Below the pieces are notes generated by a model that ran no database searches, had not been told where the DNA came from, and was given only the letters and a program-made list of their open reading frames with translations. From contig CAZWWS010000002.1 in NCBI GenBank assembly GCA_964637445.1, forward strand, positions 18,201 to 82,200: a DNA stretch of 64,000 nt, written 5' to 3'. Positions 25,896 to 35,253 of the stretch are shown one piece after another. Position numbers and translations under genes: made by a program. The stretch comes from M3 sp964637445 (GTDB lineage: Bacteria > Bacteroidota > Bacteroidia > Bacteroidales > Muribaculaceae). The stretch's first letter is position 1. Each line of letters opens with the position of its first letter.

Positions 25896-28800
25896 TTACT
25901 CACCAAGATAACGACTGAAATTGATGCCGGTAGCTTGAAGTTCGTTGAGAAGAGTCTCTGCATCTCCACCACCATCACTATAAGTCTGAATGAGCGCAAT
26001 GAAATATGTGTCATTGACATAGCGGTCGGCGCGCTGAAGCGTAGCATATTTGCCGGGTGTGAGGCTTTGGAAATAGCGTACGTATTGCCCGAAATGGCGT
26101 ATTTCATATTCGAGAATCTTCAAACCCTTCTCCTTGTCGGACTCTTCGCCCGTCACATCATATAGACGAAGATAGAGTTCGCCGAGATTCTGTCCTATCT
26201 GCACCGAGTAAGGCGACGCATGAGTCGGAAGTTTTTCGACCATCAAATCGAGGATGGTGCGAGCGCGCTTGTAGCGGTCGGCCGAGAAAGTCTTTCCATA
26301 TTCGGGAGCATCGATAGAGTCGGCGAGCACTTCAGCTGTCACGCCCTCGTTATAGAGCTGAGTGGCAAGGTCGAGCATCGAGCTGCGAGTGGTGGTGACC
26401 ATGCGGCGTACAGTCTCGTCGAGGTAAATATCGTCGGCACTCTTGGTTTGGTCGATGCCACCCCAACGGAATTTATTGACCACATTGTCGTACATCTTAT
26501 CGGTGTTGACATCTATCGTATATCCGTCGTACATTTCCGTGCGTACGGGCGACACTTCGTAGGCCATACCGGTATTTCTCAGATACGGTGACAATCCCAA
26601 ATAGTAGGAATCGGGAACGGTCATCGCGAAATAGAACGGACGAGTCCAACCATTGGCAGCGTTAGTAGCAATCATATCAAGCGATACCAATTGACTCAAT
26701 GTCAATCCGCCATCGGCAACCGTCTCGGGAGAATTGTTGAGATTCATATCGATGTATTCATCCACGGCAACTGCTTCATCGGCGGTAACGCGACCGGCTT
26801 TCACCACAGCTTCTTTATCGATAGGAATATACATATTGGTATATCGGAACTCCGGAAGCCCCCACTCGTTGCGGTCGGCCTCGTTAGAATAGCACCACTT
26901 CACGGCGGCAAGAGCATTTACCTTCGTAGTGTCAGGCGAAAGAAAATAGCTGAACTGACGGCGGTCGTGAGCATAATCGGCAGGAGTAGCCATCATGGCT
27001 ATCGGTGCCGAATTATACGATGGATGACGCATTTGGTTCACATACCAGTCGGTAGTGAGATATGACAGATTGACTACTCTGACGTCGGTACGATAGCCCT
27101 CTACCTCTTGCGCGTACCATAGTGGGAATGTATCGTTGTCGCCGTTTGTAAATATCACGGCGTTTTCGTCGAGACTCGACAGATAGTTCATACCGAAATC
27201 GCGCGCAGCATATCGTCCGGTTCGGTCGTGGTCGTCCCATGTCTGCGACACCATTTGGAGAGGTACGATGACGCCCAAAACGCAAGCCACGATAGCCGCC
27301 AAAAATCCTTGTCGGTCGTCGGGCTCCTGATATACGGGCATCTCCTTGTCGCGAGTCTTACGCAAACCGATTACCACCATACGCCACAATCCGGCTACAC
27401 CCATACCTATCCATATTGCAAAGGCATAGAACGACCCGGCAAAAGCGTAGTCGCGTTCGCGAGGTTGCGAAGGAGTCTGATTGAGATAGAGCACGATGGC
27501 TATACCGGTCATAAAGAAGAGGAAAAACACCACCCAGAATTGCTCAATGCCTCGCTTAGAGGTAAAGGCTTGCCAAAGCAATCCGATGATGCCCAAAATG
27601 AGCGGAAGTAGGTAGAACACATTATGACCCTTGTTTCCGGCACCCAAGTCGTCGGGGAGCATAGACTGATCGCCCAGTCGAGGCGTGTCGATAAACGGAA
27701 TACCGGAAATCCAGTTGCCATGATTGACTTCGCCATTACCTTGAATGTCGTTCTGACGGCCGGCAAAGTTCCACATGAAATATCGCCAATACATGTGGTT
27801 GAGCTGATAGGTGAAGAAGAATCGCAGATTTTCTACAAACGTAGGTTTAAGTTTCCAATCCTTCTGCAATGGCTCGCCATTCTCGTCGACGTAGGTAGTG
27901 GCATATACTTTCTCCCCTACCATACCGATCCAATCCTGATAAGCCGCAGCATGCTTTCCGCTATACATACGAGGGAAGAGCATATTCAGTTCGGGAGTCA
28001 TCTTGTACGACTGGCTTTTACCGATAGCCTCATAGCGGTCGGGGTCGTCGGGAGAGGTCTTAACGGCCTTGCCATACAGAGTTTTACCCTCATCGACGAT
28101 AGCTTTCGGACGTCCCGATGCATCTACTTGATAGAGGATGCCCGAATGCATCGTATTGCCGTAGAACAAGGGGCGTTCGCCATATTGCTCACGGTTGAGG
28201 TAGGAGCTTAACGAGAACACGTTGTCGGGACCATTCTGATTCATCGGAGGATTGGCAGATGAGCGTATCAAGAGCAATGCATACGATGAATAGCCGATAA
28301 ATATCACCAAAATACTGATCGATGTGATGCTTAGGATGCGCACCGGCAATTGTTGGTTTCTGAAAAATAAGAAATAAACCAATCCGCCCAACAGCAATGC
28401 AGGGATTATCCAGCCATCACCGATAAAGGGAATACCGGAAACCACGACAGCGAGCAAAAATGATATTTTGATGCGTTTCTGGCTATCGCCCTTATACAAT
28501 TCGGCAATGCTCCATATAAACAGTCCCAATGCAATGATGAAGTAGACCAATACCCCCATGTTGAAACTCATGCCAAGTGTATTGACGCAGAAAAGTTCCA
28601 TCCAACCTGCCACTTCAATGAAGCCCGGAACAAGGCCATAGAGGATAAGCCCCACTATCACAAACGATACGGCAAGGGCAATCAGCGAGCCGGTAGCAGT
28701 AGTGTTGCGATACTTCTTGTAGTAGAATACCAATACGATGGCAGGAATACAGAGCAAGTTGAGCAAATGGACGGCGATAGAGATACCAATCACATAGGCT

Positions 28801-29342
28801 ATCAATATCAGATAGCGGTCGCTATGCGGCTGATCTGCACGATTTTCCCACTTCAGTATAAGCCAGAATACCAACGCCGTACAGAACGATGAAAAGGCAT
28901 AAACTTCGCCTTCCACGGCTGAAAACCAGAAGGTATCGCTCCATGTGTAGGCAAGCGAGCCGACCAATCCGGAGCCGAATATCACAAGCATTCGCGTCAA
29001 AGAATATTCCTCGGCATCATCGCGAGTGACCAAGCGACGTACCAAGTGCGTAATGGTCCAGAACAAGAGCAAGATTGTGCCTGCACTAAGCAACGCCGAC
29101 ATCGAATTGACGGCAATAGCCACTTGCGACGGATCGGTCGTGAAGTTCACGAAAAATCGTGCGGCAAGCATGAAAATAGGGTTGCCCGGCGGGTGTCCGA
29201 CTTCCAGTTTGTAACCTTGAGAAATAAATTCGGGACAGTCCCAGAAGCTCGCAGTAGGCTCAAGAGTGAGCAGATAGGTGATGGCCGACACTACAAAGAC
29301 GAACCATCCGAGCGAATTGTTGATTATATTATACTTTTTCAT
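25896..29342 (-). CDS. DUF2723 large membrane protein (predicted protein O-glycosyltransferase-like)
   Basis: A 1148-residue protein starting at MKKYNIINNSLGW, chosen over the upstream in-frame codon because this matches the usual family N-terminus. The N-terminal half has about a dozen membrane segments and the family signature ASFWDCPEFISQGY and GHPPGNPIFML, recalling GT-C glycosyltransferases of the protein O-mannosyltransferase clan. The second half has membrane helices near residues 590-720 and then a soluble region of about 400 residues (GDNDTFPLWYAQEVEGYRTD). In Bacteroidota this family is a candidate for general protein O-glycosylation, unproven here. Confidence 0.88.
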   Translation of the reverse strand: MKKYNIINNSLGWFVFVVSAITYLLTLEPTASFWDCPEFISQGYKLEVGHPPGNPIFMLAARFFVNFTTDPSQVAIAVNSMSALLSAGTILLLFWTITHLVRRLVTRDDAEEYSLTRMLVIFGSGLVGSLAYTWSDTFWFSAVEGEVYAFSSFCTALVFWLILKWENRADQPHSDRYLILIAYVIGISIAVHLLNLLCIPAIVLVFYYKKYRNTTATGSLIALAVSFVIVGLILYGLVPGFIEVAGWMELFCVNTLGMSFNMGVLVYFIIALGLFIWSIAELYKGDSQKRIKISFLLAVVVSGIPFIGDGWIIPALLLGGLVYFLFFRNQQLPVRILSITSISILVIFIGYSSYALLLIRSSANPPMNQNGPDNVFSLSSYLNREQYGERPLFYGNTMHSGILYQVDASGRPKAIVDEGKTLYGKAVKTSPDDPDRYEAIGKSQSYKMTPELNMLFPRMYSGKHAAAYQDWIGMVGEKVYATTYVDENGEPLQKDWKLKPTFVENLRFFFTYQLNHMYWRYFMWNFAGRQNDIQGNGEVNHGNWISGIPFIDTPRLGDQSMLPDDLGAGNKGHNVFYLLPLILGIIGLLWQAFTSKRGIEQFWVVFFLFFMTGIAIVLYLNQTPSQPRERDYAFAGSFYAFAIWIGMGVAGLWRMVVIGLRKTRDKEMPVYQEPDDRQGFLAAIVACVLGVIVPLQMVSQTWDDHDRTGRYAARDFGMNYLSSLDENAVIFTNGDNDTFPLWYAQEVEGYRTDVRVVNLSYLTTDWYVNQMRHPSYNSAPIAMMATPADYAHDRRQFSYFLSPDTTKVNALAAVKWCYSNEADRNEWGLPEFRYTNMYIPIDKEAVVKAGRVTADEAVAVDEYIDMNLNNSPETVADGGLTLSQLVSLDMIATNAANGWTRPFYFAMTVPDSYYLGLSPYLRNTGMAYEVSPVRTEMYDGYTIDVNTDKMYDNVVNKFRWGGIDQTKSADDIYLDETVRRMVTTTRSSMLDLATQLYNEGVTAEVLADSIDAPEYGKTFSADRYKRARTILDLMVEKLPTHASPYSVQIGQNLGELYLRLYDVTGEESDKEKGLKILEYEIRHFGQYVRYFQSLTPGKYATLQRADRYVNDTYFIALIQTYSDGGGDAETLLNELQATGINFSRYLGE

Positions 29343-29383
29343 CCGTTTGATAGTCAAGGGGCATACAACCCCAAAATCGATGG

Positions 29384-29414
29384 CAAAGATAACATAACTC
29401 GCTCGCTCTACAAA
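29384..29414 (-). promoter_or_regulatory. promoter of the DUF2723 gene
   Basis: Minus-strand TTTG (29414-29411), 19 bases, TATCTTTG (29391-29384): a canonical Bacteroidota promoter, about 40 bases before the start. Confidence 0.75.
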
Positions 29415-29432
29415 ATAAAAACACTTAACCCA

Positions 29433-29801
29433 TCAAAAATTTCGTAAAATCCACCATGCCACAAGTAATATTGCCGAACCCCAAATCACATACGACGAGT
29501 TGACAGCGCGATAAAATCGAGGAGCCACGGTACGTCGAAATTCCGCTATCAACAACGTAACGATAATCGGAATGAACACTATGAGCATAGCATTGAAATG
29601 CCATGCGGCAACTATATCGCCATGAAGAAGGGCATGAATAGCTCGCTGGGAGCCACAACCGGGACATTCGTAACCGGTGGCGACAAGAAAGGGGCAACGA
29701 GGAAACAGATGGTCGCTCGGGTCGAAATAGAAGTAGACACATAGCGCAACAAGCAACGTCACTGCCGCTATCAAGTATTTCAACCGTTTGGTCAGCTTCA
29801 T
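29433..29801 (-). CDS. DUF2752 membrane protein
   Basis: The ATG at 29801 (MKLTKRLKYLIAAVTLL) is favoured; it overlaps the stop of the CD225 gene and gives 122 residues. Three membrane helices and the family motif CPGCGSQRAIHALLHGD are seen. DUF2752 has no assigned activity. It is the last gene of the ExbB-ExbD-TonB run. Confidence 0.87.
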   Translation of the reverse strand: MKLTKRLKYLIAAVTLLVALCVYFYFDPSDHLFPRCPFLVATGYECPGCGSQRAIHALLHGDIVAAWHFNAMLIVFIPIIVTLLIAEFRRTVAPRFYRAVNSSYVIWGSAILLVAWWILRNF

Positions 29802-30256
29802 ATCAGAGCGAAATAGAACGGCGTAGACACCAATCCCGCAACAATAGAGATTATAGTCCACATAGCAGCGCGCTCTGATGCTTGCTTAGCGCCGGCATAG
29901 TCGCCTTGATTGTAGCGAGTGGAAACCTTTGCAGCATAAACGATAGCCGGAATACCTAACGGCCAGCAGCATAGTACTGTAGCCAAGATAGCCCACACCA
30001 GATATGTCTGTGGACAAGGAGGCATCGGTTCGGTCGGAGTCGGCGTAGGAGCAGATACCGGATTGGGAGTCGAATAATCAGTCCATGATGGTTTCGGGAC
30101 AAACAGCGGAGCCAACTCCGGCACAGTCGCAGCGGCTGCCCATTGCGCCATACCTTCACGCCACACTTGTGTCTGCGCTGTAGCGCCACAAGCTATTAAT
30201 TGCTCAGCCGACAACGGCCCTACTTTCACATTGTTGATTATCGCCCAATAATTCAT
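29798..30256 (-). CDS. GYF_2 (DUF4339)-CD225 membrane protein
   Basis: A 152-residue protein with a GYF_2 domain at the N-terminus (MNYWAIINNVKVGPLSAEQL, VWREGMAQWAAA), a proline-rich linker (PTPTPTEPMPPCP) and a CD225/dispanin membrane domain with two helices (YLVWAILATVLCCWPLGIP and MWTIISIVAGLV). Such proteins are common in Bacteroidales and have no known job. It lies 21 bases after tonB in the same direction and overlaps the next start by four bases. Confidence 0.88.
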   Translation of the reverse strand: MNYWAIINNVKVGPLSAEQLIACGATAQTQVWREGMAQWAAAATVPELAPLFVPKPSWTDYSTPNPVSAPTPTPTEPMPPCPQTYLVWAILATVLCCWPLGIPAIVYAAKVSTRYNQGDYAGAKQASERAAMWTIISIVAGLVSTPFYFALI

Positions 30257-30277
30257 ATCGTTTATTTCTATTTTTTA

Positions 30278-31063
30278 TTATTCAAATCGCCATGTAATCA
30301 CACCGGTCTGCGTAGCGGGGCCGTCGAGCGACACCGAGAATTGCGACTGACGCGATGCTGCGATGCAACTATTTCGTACGTTCATATTGGCAGCTGCAGG
30401 TCCGTCGCCCCCGACATAAGTGGGAGTACCGACTACCTTTCCCTGCTTGTTTACCACTACTTTGATGCGTATTGTGCCCGACAAAGTGCTTGAAGGTCTA
30501 CCCCAACTCTCTACCGAACGGCCTTTCAAATTGTGACCGGGAGCACCTTTCACCGCTCCGGTAGAGGCATTGCCGTCGGGCTGTCCCGACTTACCATTGC
30601 CGGAACCGCTGCCACCAAACTTCACACGATTGCTGATGCGCTCGGCAGCTTCCTTTTCGCGACGCGCTTTCTCTTGAGCGGCAAGCTCCTCTTTAGTAGG
30701 GCCTGTCTTTTCGGGACGCTCTTTTTCTTTCACCTTAGCCGGCGACTCTTGCTGCGATGTAATCAAGGGAGCAGGCTCACCTACCGAGCCGGCATCGACC
30801 ATATCGGTAGCGTCAGAGGCGGCATCGTCGGTCGTCTCCTGAGGAGCCGGCTCGTCGCTTGTGGTTACCGATGGGTCGGGAATATCGCCAAGCATCACAT
30901 ACTCACCGCCAAACAAGATTTCGCTTTCGTCGGCAGGAGGCCACTCGCGAGTCTCCGTCGGGTCAAACTCAAGATACGCACAAAGCAACACAATCAACAC
31001 TATGGCATGAAAAGCCACAGTGCCGACAATAGCTATTATACGATCTTTTCTATTAGAGTCCAT
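30278..31063 (-). CDS. TonB-family energy transducer
   Basis: A 261-residue protein with one N-terminal membrane helix (IAIVGTVAFHAIVLIVLLCAY), a long periplasmic low-complexity part rich in Glu, Pro, Thr and Lys, and a C-terminal TonB-like beta domain (IRIKVVVNKQGKVVGTPTYV ... VITWRFE). It should use proton motive force from ExbB-ExbD to power outer-membrane receptors. The start overlaps the end of exbD by 11 bases. Confidence 0.88.
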   Translation of the reverse strand: MDSNRKDRIIAIVGTVAFHAIVLIVLLCAYLEFDPTETREWPPADESEILFGGEYVMLGDIPDPSVTTSDEPAPQETTDDAASDATDMVDAGSVGEPAPLITSQQESPAKVKEKERPEKTGPTKEELAAQEKARREKEAAERISNRVKFGGSGSGNGKSGQPDGNASTGAVKGAPGHNLKGRSVESWGRPSSTLSGTIRIKVVVNKQGKVVGTPTYVGGDGPAAANMNVRNSCIAASRQSQFSVSLDGPATQTGVITWRFE

Positions 31064-31493
31064 CAGAAGTCTTTATGGTAGATGTAGATGCCGGTTTGGT
31101 GGCAAGCACCATTTTGAGATTATTGCGAGCACCCAAATCAAGCACCTCGACAATCTTGCCATAAGGCACAGCCTCATCGGCATAGATAGCGATATAGCTT
31201 TCGGGGGCGGTCTCTTGAGTCATACGCAAGAAAGTGAGCAACGCATCGGCGGCGATAGCCTGCGGCTCTTCATCGCCAAAGGAGGCATAAAGTTGCTGTT
31301 CCTTGTCGATATACACGCGCGTACCGGGTTTCACAGCCGTTTGCTCCGAACTTTGCGGGAGATTCACCTCCAACGCCGTGGGAAACACAAACGTAGAAGT
31401 GACCATGAAGAATATCAACAGCAGAAAGATCACATCGGTCATCGATGCCATCGAAAATTCCGCCATCATATTATGTTGTCGTTTTAATGCCAT
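31053..31493 (-). CDS. biopolymer transport protein ExbD/TolR family
   Basis: A 146-residue protein with one N-terminal membrane helix (MTDVIFLLLIFFMVTSTFVF) that contains the conserved Asp essential for proton coupling, and a periplasmic domain (SYIAIYADEAVPYGKIVEVLDL). It lies between exbB and tonB in a typical operon. Confidence 0.95.
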   Translation of the reverse strand: MALKRQHNMMAEFSMASMTDVIFLLLIFFMVTSTFVFPTALEVNLPQSSEQTAVKPGTRVYIDKEQQLYASFGDEEPQAIAADALLTFLRMTQETAPESYIAIYADEAVPYGKIVEVLDLGARNNLKMVLATKPASTSTIKTSDGL

Positions 31494-31531
31494 AATAATC
31501 GATAGTTATTGACAATGCGACACCACCGATG

Positions 31532-32260
31532 TTACTCGGCAGGCTCGTTAAGGAGATCCATAAATTCCATCGTTTTGCCTTCGAGGAGCTTCATCACACC
31601 ATTGATTCGCGACACCAAATAGTTGTAGGCAAACATAGCGATGATACCGACCACAAGACCGGCAACAGTGGTGACCAATGCTTCGTAAATACCACCGGCG
31701 AGGACACCGATATTAGCACCACTACCGGCACTTGCCAATGCGTAGAACGCCTCAACCATACCTACTACCGTGCCTAAGAATCCGAGCATCGGCGCACCGG
31801 AAGCTGTAGTGGCAAGCCATGGCAACCCTTTGCCAAGACGAGCGATTTCAAGATTGCCGGTATTTTCGATAGCCACAAGCACATCGTTCATGGGGCGTCC
31901 GATACGGCTGATACCTTTTATAATCAAGCGCGCGTAAGGCGACTCAGTCTTTTTGCAAAGATTGAGCGCACTCTCGATTTCTCCTTCATGGATATAATCT
32001 TTGATGCGACGCATGAATGTGGGGTCTTCCTGGTCGGCCTTACGGATGACCATAAAGCGCTCAATAAATACATAGATACACACAATTGAGAGCAGAGCCA
32101 ATGGTATCATTATGAATCCGCCTTTGAGACAAAGATCCCAAACAGACAATTCTTCGACCATGGGCGCTGCCTGTTGAGCTGCATCGGCAACCATGGCGCT
32201 ATCGGTTGCGACTGAATCGACAACGACCGACTGTATTGCGACTAAAATCGTGTTAAGCAT
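31532..32260 (-). CDS. MotA/TolQ/ExbB proton channel protein
   Basis: A 242-residue inner-membrane protein with three membrane helices. FIMIPLALLSIVCIYVFIER is the first; APMLGFLGTVVGMVEAFYAL and the helix LVTTVAGLVVGIIAMFAYNYL are the conserved proton-channel segments. It forms the stator channel with ExbD and TonB. pdxJ is immediately upstream on the same strand, 42 bases away, so the B6 gene and this transport operon probably share a transcript. Confidence 0.95.
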   Translation of the reverse strand: MLNTILVAIQSVVVDSVATDSAMVADAAQQAAPMVEELSVWDLCLKGGFIMIPLALLSIVCIYVFIERFMVIRKADQEDPTFMRRIKDYIHEGEIESALNLCKKTESPYARLIIKGISRIGRPMNDVLVAIENTGNLEIARLGKGLPWLATTASGAPMLGFLGTVVGMVEAFYALASAGSGANIGVLAGGIYEALVTTVAGLVVGIIAMFAYNYLVSRINGVMKLLEGKTMEFMDLLNEPAE

Positions 32261-32302
32261 ATTCTTTTATCAGGATATTTGAGGGGTTAATATGATTTGT
32301 GA

Positions 32303-33016
32303 TTATTGAAGACATTCTTTGTAGCGCTTGATAGTCTCTTGAAGACCGAGATATAGCGCGTCGGAGATAAGAGAGTGACCTATCGACACCTCGTTGAGAT
32401 AGGGTATCTGCTCATGAAAATACTTCAAATTTTCGAGGTTCAGATCATGACCGGCATTGACACCGAGACCTACTTTGTGAGCCGCCACACTTGCTTCGAC
32501 AAAAGGAGCTACAGCCTCTTCACGATTGGCAGCATATCCGTCGGCATAGGGCTTTGTAAACAATTCCACACGATCGGCACCGGTTTTTGCTGCCATCTTA
32601 ATGTTTTCGACATCCGTACCCACAAAAATCGAAGAGCGGATGCCTGCTTCGCGAAGCGAGTCGACAATCGATGTCAGAAATTCGAGATTATCTGCCACGT
32701 TCCATCCGGCATTGGAGGTCAACGCATCGGGAGCGTCGGGCACCAATGTAACTTGCGCGGGCTTAACTTTCAGCACCAAGTCCATAAATTCGGGCGACGG
32801 GTATCCCTCAATATTAAATTCGGTTTTCACCAACGGGCGAAGCTGAAACACGTCGGCATAGCGAATGTGGCGTTCGTCGGGGCGAGGATGGACGGTAATG
32901 CCATTCGCGCCAAACTGCTCACAATCCATCGCTACTTGCTGCACGTTAGGCACATTTTCGCCTCGCGCATTGCGCAAGGTGGCAACTTTGTTGATATTTA
33001 CACTTAAATTAGTCAT
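32303..33016 (-). CDS. pdxJ: pyridoxine 5'-phosphate synthase
   Basis: PdxJ condenses 1-deoxy-D-xylulose 5-phosphate with 3-amino-2-oxopropyl phosphate to make pyridoxine 5'-phosphate. The ATG at 33016 gives MTNLSVNINKVATLRNARG, the usual N-terminus; the frame opens four codons upstream. Signatures are ITVHPRPDERHIRYADV, FNIEGYPSPEFMDLV, the VTLVPDAPDALTSNAGW segment, GVNAGHDLNLENL and NEVSIGHSLISDAL. It has 237 residues, normal for the family. It partners functionally with the PdxB fusion in this window. Confidence 0.95.
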   Translation of the reverse strand: MTNLSVNINKVATLRNARGENVPNVQQVAMDCEQFGANGITVHPRPDERHIRYADVFQLRPLVKTEFNIEGYPSPEFMDLVLKVKPAQVTLVPDAPDALTSNAGWNVADNLEFLTSIVDSLREAGIRSSIFVGTDVENIKMAAKTGADRVELFTKPYADGYAANREEAVAPFVEASVAAHKVGLGVNAGHDLNLENLKYFHEQIPYLNEVSIGHSLISDALYLGLQETIKRYKECLQ

Positions 33017-33111
33017 CTTTTTTACCAATCGAAATCTATATTATTGCTGTAATTGTTGATAAATATGGATATTTGGAGTTTTTTTACTACATTTGTCCTA
33101 CTTATCGACTG

Positions 33112-33119
33112 CAAAAGTA
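33112..33119 (-). promoter_or_regulatory. -7 box for pdxJ
   Basis: Minus-strand TACTTTTG matches TAnnTTTG. A TTTCG at 33143-33139, 19 bases upstream, is a passable -33 element. The region is divergent with the CBS/ACT-like gene. Confidence 0.55.
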
Positions 33120-33147
33120 ATAAGAACTGACTAAAAATCGAAACGTT

Positions 33148-33672
33148 TTGACCGCAAAAGATATAATATCGCCAAAATTATTGGCATTAAAGCCGGCAGA
33201 ATTGGCAGTTGCGACCCCAAAAGTTGCAGCTTCGGCATCGTTGGCCGTTGTGCTGCACAAGATGCTCGACACGGCATCGGCCGTCGGTGTGGTAGATGAT
33301 GCGACCGACAAAGCCATAGGCACAATCGACGCCGAGGGAATCGTGGCATCGATGGCTCAGATGTTTCCGGTGGTCGATGAGTCGTGTGAGCTGATTGTGG
33401 AGTGCGACAGTCACGACTATAGCGCTTCGGAGGTAGCTCGTGCGGTAGAGGACTGCAACGCCCATATACTCAACCTCAACGTGATGGAGCGGTCGACAAG
33501 CGACGGACGGATTGCAATTGCCTTACGCATCAACCATTCCCATGGAGAGGCTGTGGCGCGCTCATTGGCTCGATATGGCTACGACGTGGTCGACATTGTA
33601 GGCAGCAACGACCCTATATCAGCGAATACACAAGAGCGAATAAACGAACTTATCCACTATCTTGAACTATGA
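33148..33672 (+). CDS. degenerate CBS/ACT-like regulatory protein upstream of nadK
   Basis: A 174-residue protein with a TTG start: MTAKDIISPKLLAL is like the N-terminus of CBS-domain proteins that precede nadK in other Bacteroidales. Residues 1-70 look like a short CBS remnant (ASAVGVVDDATDKAIGTIDAEG) and about 78-150 like an ACT-type domain (LIVECDSHDYSASEVARAVE, HSHGEAVARSLARYG). No catalytic motif is seen. The stop overlaps the nadK start (ATGA at 33669-33672), so it is cotranslated and may sense a ligand for NAD kinase or B6/NAD metabolism (inference). Confidence 0.72.
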   Translation: MTAKDIISPKLLALKPAELAVATPKVAASASLAVVLHKMLDTASAVGVVDDATDKAIGTIDAEGIVASMAQMFPVVDESCELIVECDSHDYSASEVARAVEDCNAHILNLNVMERSTSDGRIAIALRINHSHGEAVARSLARYGYDVVDIVGSNDPISANTQERINELIHYLEL

Positions 33673-34538
33673 GAATAGCCATCTTCGGAAATAGCTATCA
33701 AGAGGCGCATATCGAAGCCTTGACGCGTTTTTTTGAACGATTGAACGAGTTTAACGTCTGGCTTATGATGGAGGAATCTTTTCACAATTATCTGTGTAAG
33801 GTGCTTCCTACCCCACCTCGCGTCTACGACATAATCCACGACCACGACTTTTCGGCGGCACTCGCCATCAGTTTCGGAGGTGATGGCACATTCTTGCATA
33901 CTGCTCAATGGGTGGGTGAAAAAGAGATACCGATTCTCGGTATCAACACCGGTCACTTAGGTTATTTGGCCGATGCGCGCTTGGAAAATACCGATGCTCT
34001 CATCGATGACTTGCTCAACGAGCGATTTAAGATCGAACGACGCGCGCTTATTGAAGCTCGCTGCGTGGAAGAGACCATCGACACTTGGCCTTATGCACTC
34101 AACGAAATAGCAATTTTGAAGCAGGACACTGCCTCAATGATAAATATTCACACCACAATCACCGGAACGGAACTCACGACTTACGTTGCCGATGGACTTA
34201 TCGTATCGACACCTACCGGTTCGACCGGCTACAACCTATCGATCGGAGGACCTATCATAGAGCCAACTGCTCCATGCTGGGCTGTATCCCCAATCGCAGC
34301 CCATTCGTTGACGATGCGTCCGCTGGTAGTGAGCAACGACAGCATTCTATCGCTCACCACAACTTCGCGGTCGGCTTCATACCGACTGAGTATCGACGGC
34401 CGCTCGGTGACGCTGCCACAAGGCTCTACAATCACCCTCAACCGCGCACCATTCTGCATTCGCGTTGTGCAACGCCTCGATCACCATTTTGCCGACACGC
34501 TGCGCACGAAACTCTTGTGGGGTATCGATAAACGATAA
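33669..34538 (+). CDS. nadK: NAD kinase
   Basis: NadK phosphorylates NAD to NADP. The 289-residue protein shows the family motifs in order: FGGDGTFLHTAQ (GGDG), NTGHLGYLADA, and TPTGSTGYNLSIGGPI, plus the C-terminal IDGRSVTLPQGSTITL. It follows the CBS/ACT-like protein with a four-base overlap; the YgjP-type gene follows after 4 bases. Confidence 0.95.
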   Translation: MRIAIFGNSYQEAHIEALTRFFERLNEFNVWLMMEESFHNYLCKVLPTPPRVYDIIHDHDFSAALAISFGGDGTFLHTAQWVGEKEIPILGINTGHLGYLADARLENTDALIDDLLNERFKIERRALIEARCVEETIDTWPYALNEIAILKQDTASMINIHTTITGTELTTYVADGLIVSTPTGSTGYNLSIGGPIIEPTAPCWAVSPIAAHSLTMRPLVVSNDSILSLTTTSRSASYRLSIDGRSVTLPQGSTITLNRAPFCIRVVQRLDHHFADTLRTKLLWGIDKR

Positions 34539-34542
34539 CGAG

Positions 34543-35253
34543 ATGCTTGTTTCGGGACAAAAATTCCATCATCCGGAGGTGGGTGTTGTGCATCTGACTG
34601 TGATGAGCAACTCTCATTCCTACTCGATGAGGTGGTCGAAAGATTATCTCCGCATTTGTGTGCCGGCATCGGCCACAGCCGAGGATGTGTACCGCATCAT
34701 CGACCAAAACAAAGATGTGATATTAAAAAACAAGCCCTCGCTACGCTACAGCGTGGGGCAGACATTCCGGTTTTATAATCTATCCATACAGATCACTCAA
34801 CAGAAATTAAAGCCCGACAAAATCCTCGCACAGCTACGCGATGGCATAGGCACCATCGCGGTAGGTACAAATTGGGATATGAATGAGTCGGATACAACCG
34901 GAGCGATAAGCGATTTCATGTGTAAGATGGCTCAACGCATGGCCGCGAGCAGTTTGATACCGCGAGGCAAAGAGATTGCCGCCAAGCTCAACCTACAGCC
35001 CTCGGGATGGGAAATAAGCTCCGGACATCGCAAACTTGGGCATTGTACCACGAAAGGCATTATCTCGCTAAGCTACGTCTTGATGTTTCTTCCGCCGCAT
35101 CTGCTCGACTATATCATCTGCCACGAGCTTGCGCACTTGTCGGAGATGAATCACAGCAAAAAATTTCACGCCCTCTGCAATCAGTATTGCAACGGGCGCG
35201 AAAAAGAACTCATAGCCGAATTAAAGCGATTTAATTGGCCTATACTGAAATGA
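34543..35253 (+). CDS. YgjP/DUF45 metal-dependent hydrolase (SprT-like)
   Basis: The 236-residue protein starts MLVSGQKFHHPEVGVV; this ATG is preferred over an upstream one that lies inside nadK. The C-terminal zincin-like motif HELAHLSEMNHSKKFH carries the two metal His and the catalytic Glu, with a third ligand His further on. LGHCTTKGIISLSYVLMFLP is also typical. Families of this type were assigned as UTP pyrophosphatase-like or metalloprotease-like; the substrate here is unsettled. It abuts the convergent deoC with no gap. Confidence 0.86.
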   Translation: MLVSGQKFHHPEVGVVHLTVMSNSHSYSMRWSKDYLRICVPASATAEDVYRIIDQNKDVILKNKPSLRYSVGQTFRFYNLSIQITQQKLKPDKILAQLRDGIGTIAVGTNWDMNESDTTGAISDFMCKMAQRMAASSLIPRGKEIAAKLNLQPSGWEISSGHRKLGHCTTKGIISLSYVLMFLPPHLLDYIICHELAHLSEMNHSKKFHALCNQYCNGREKELIAELKRFNWPILK

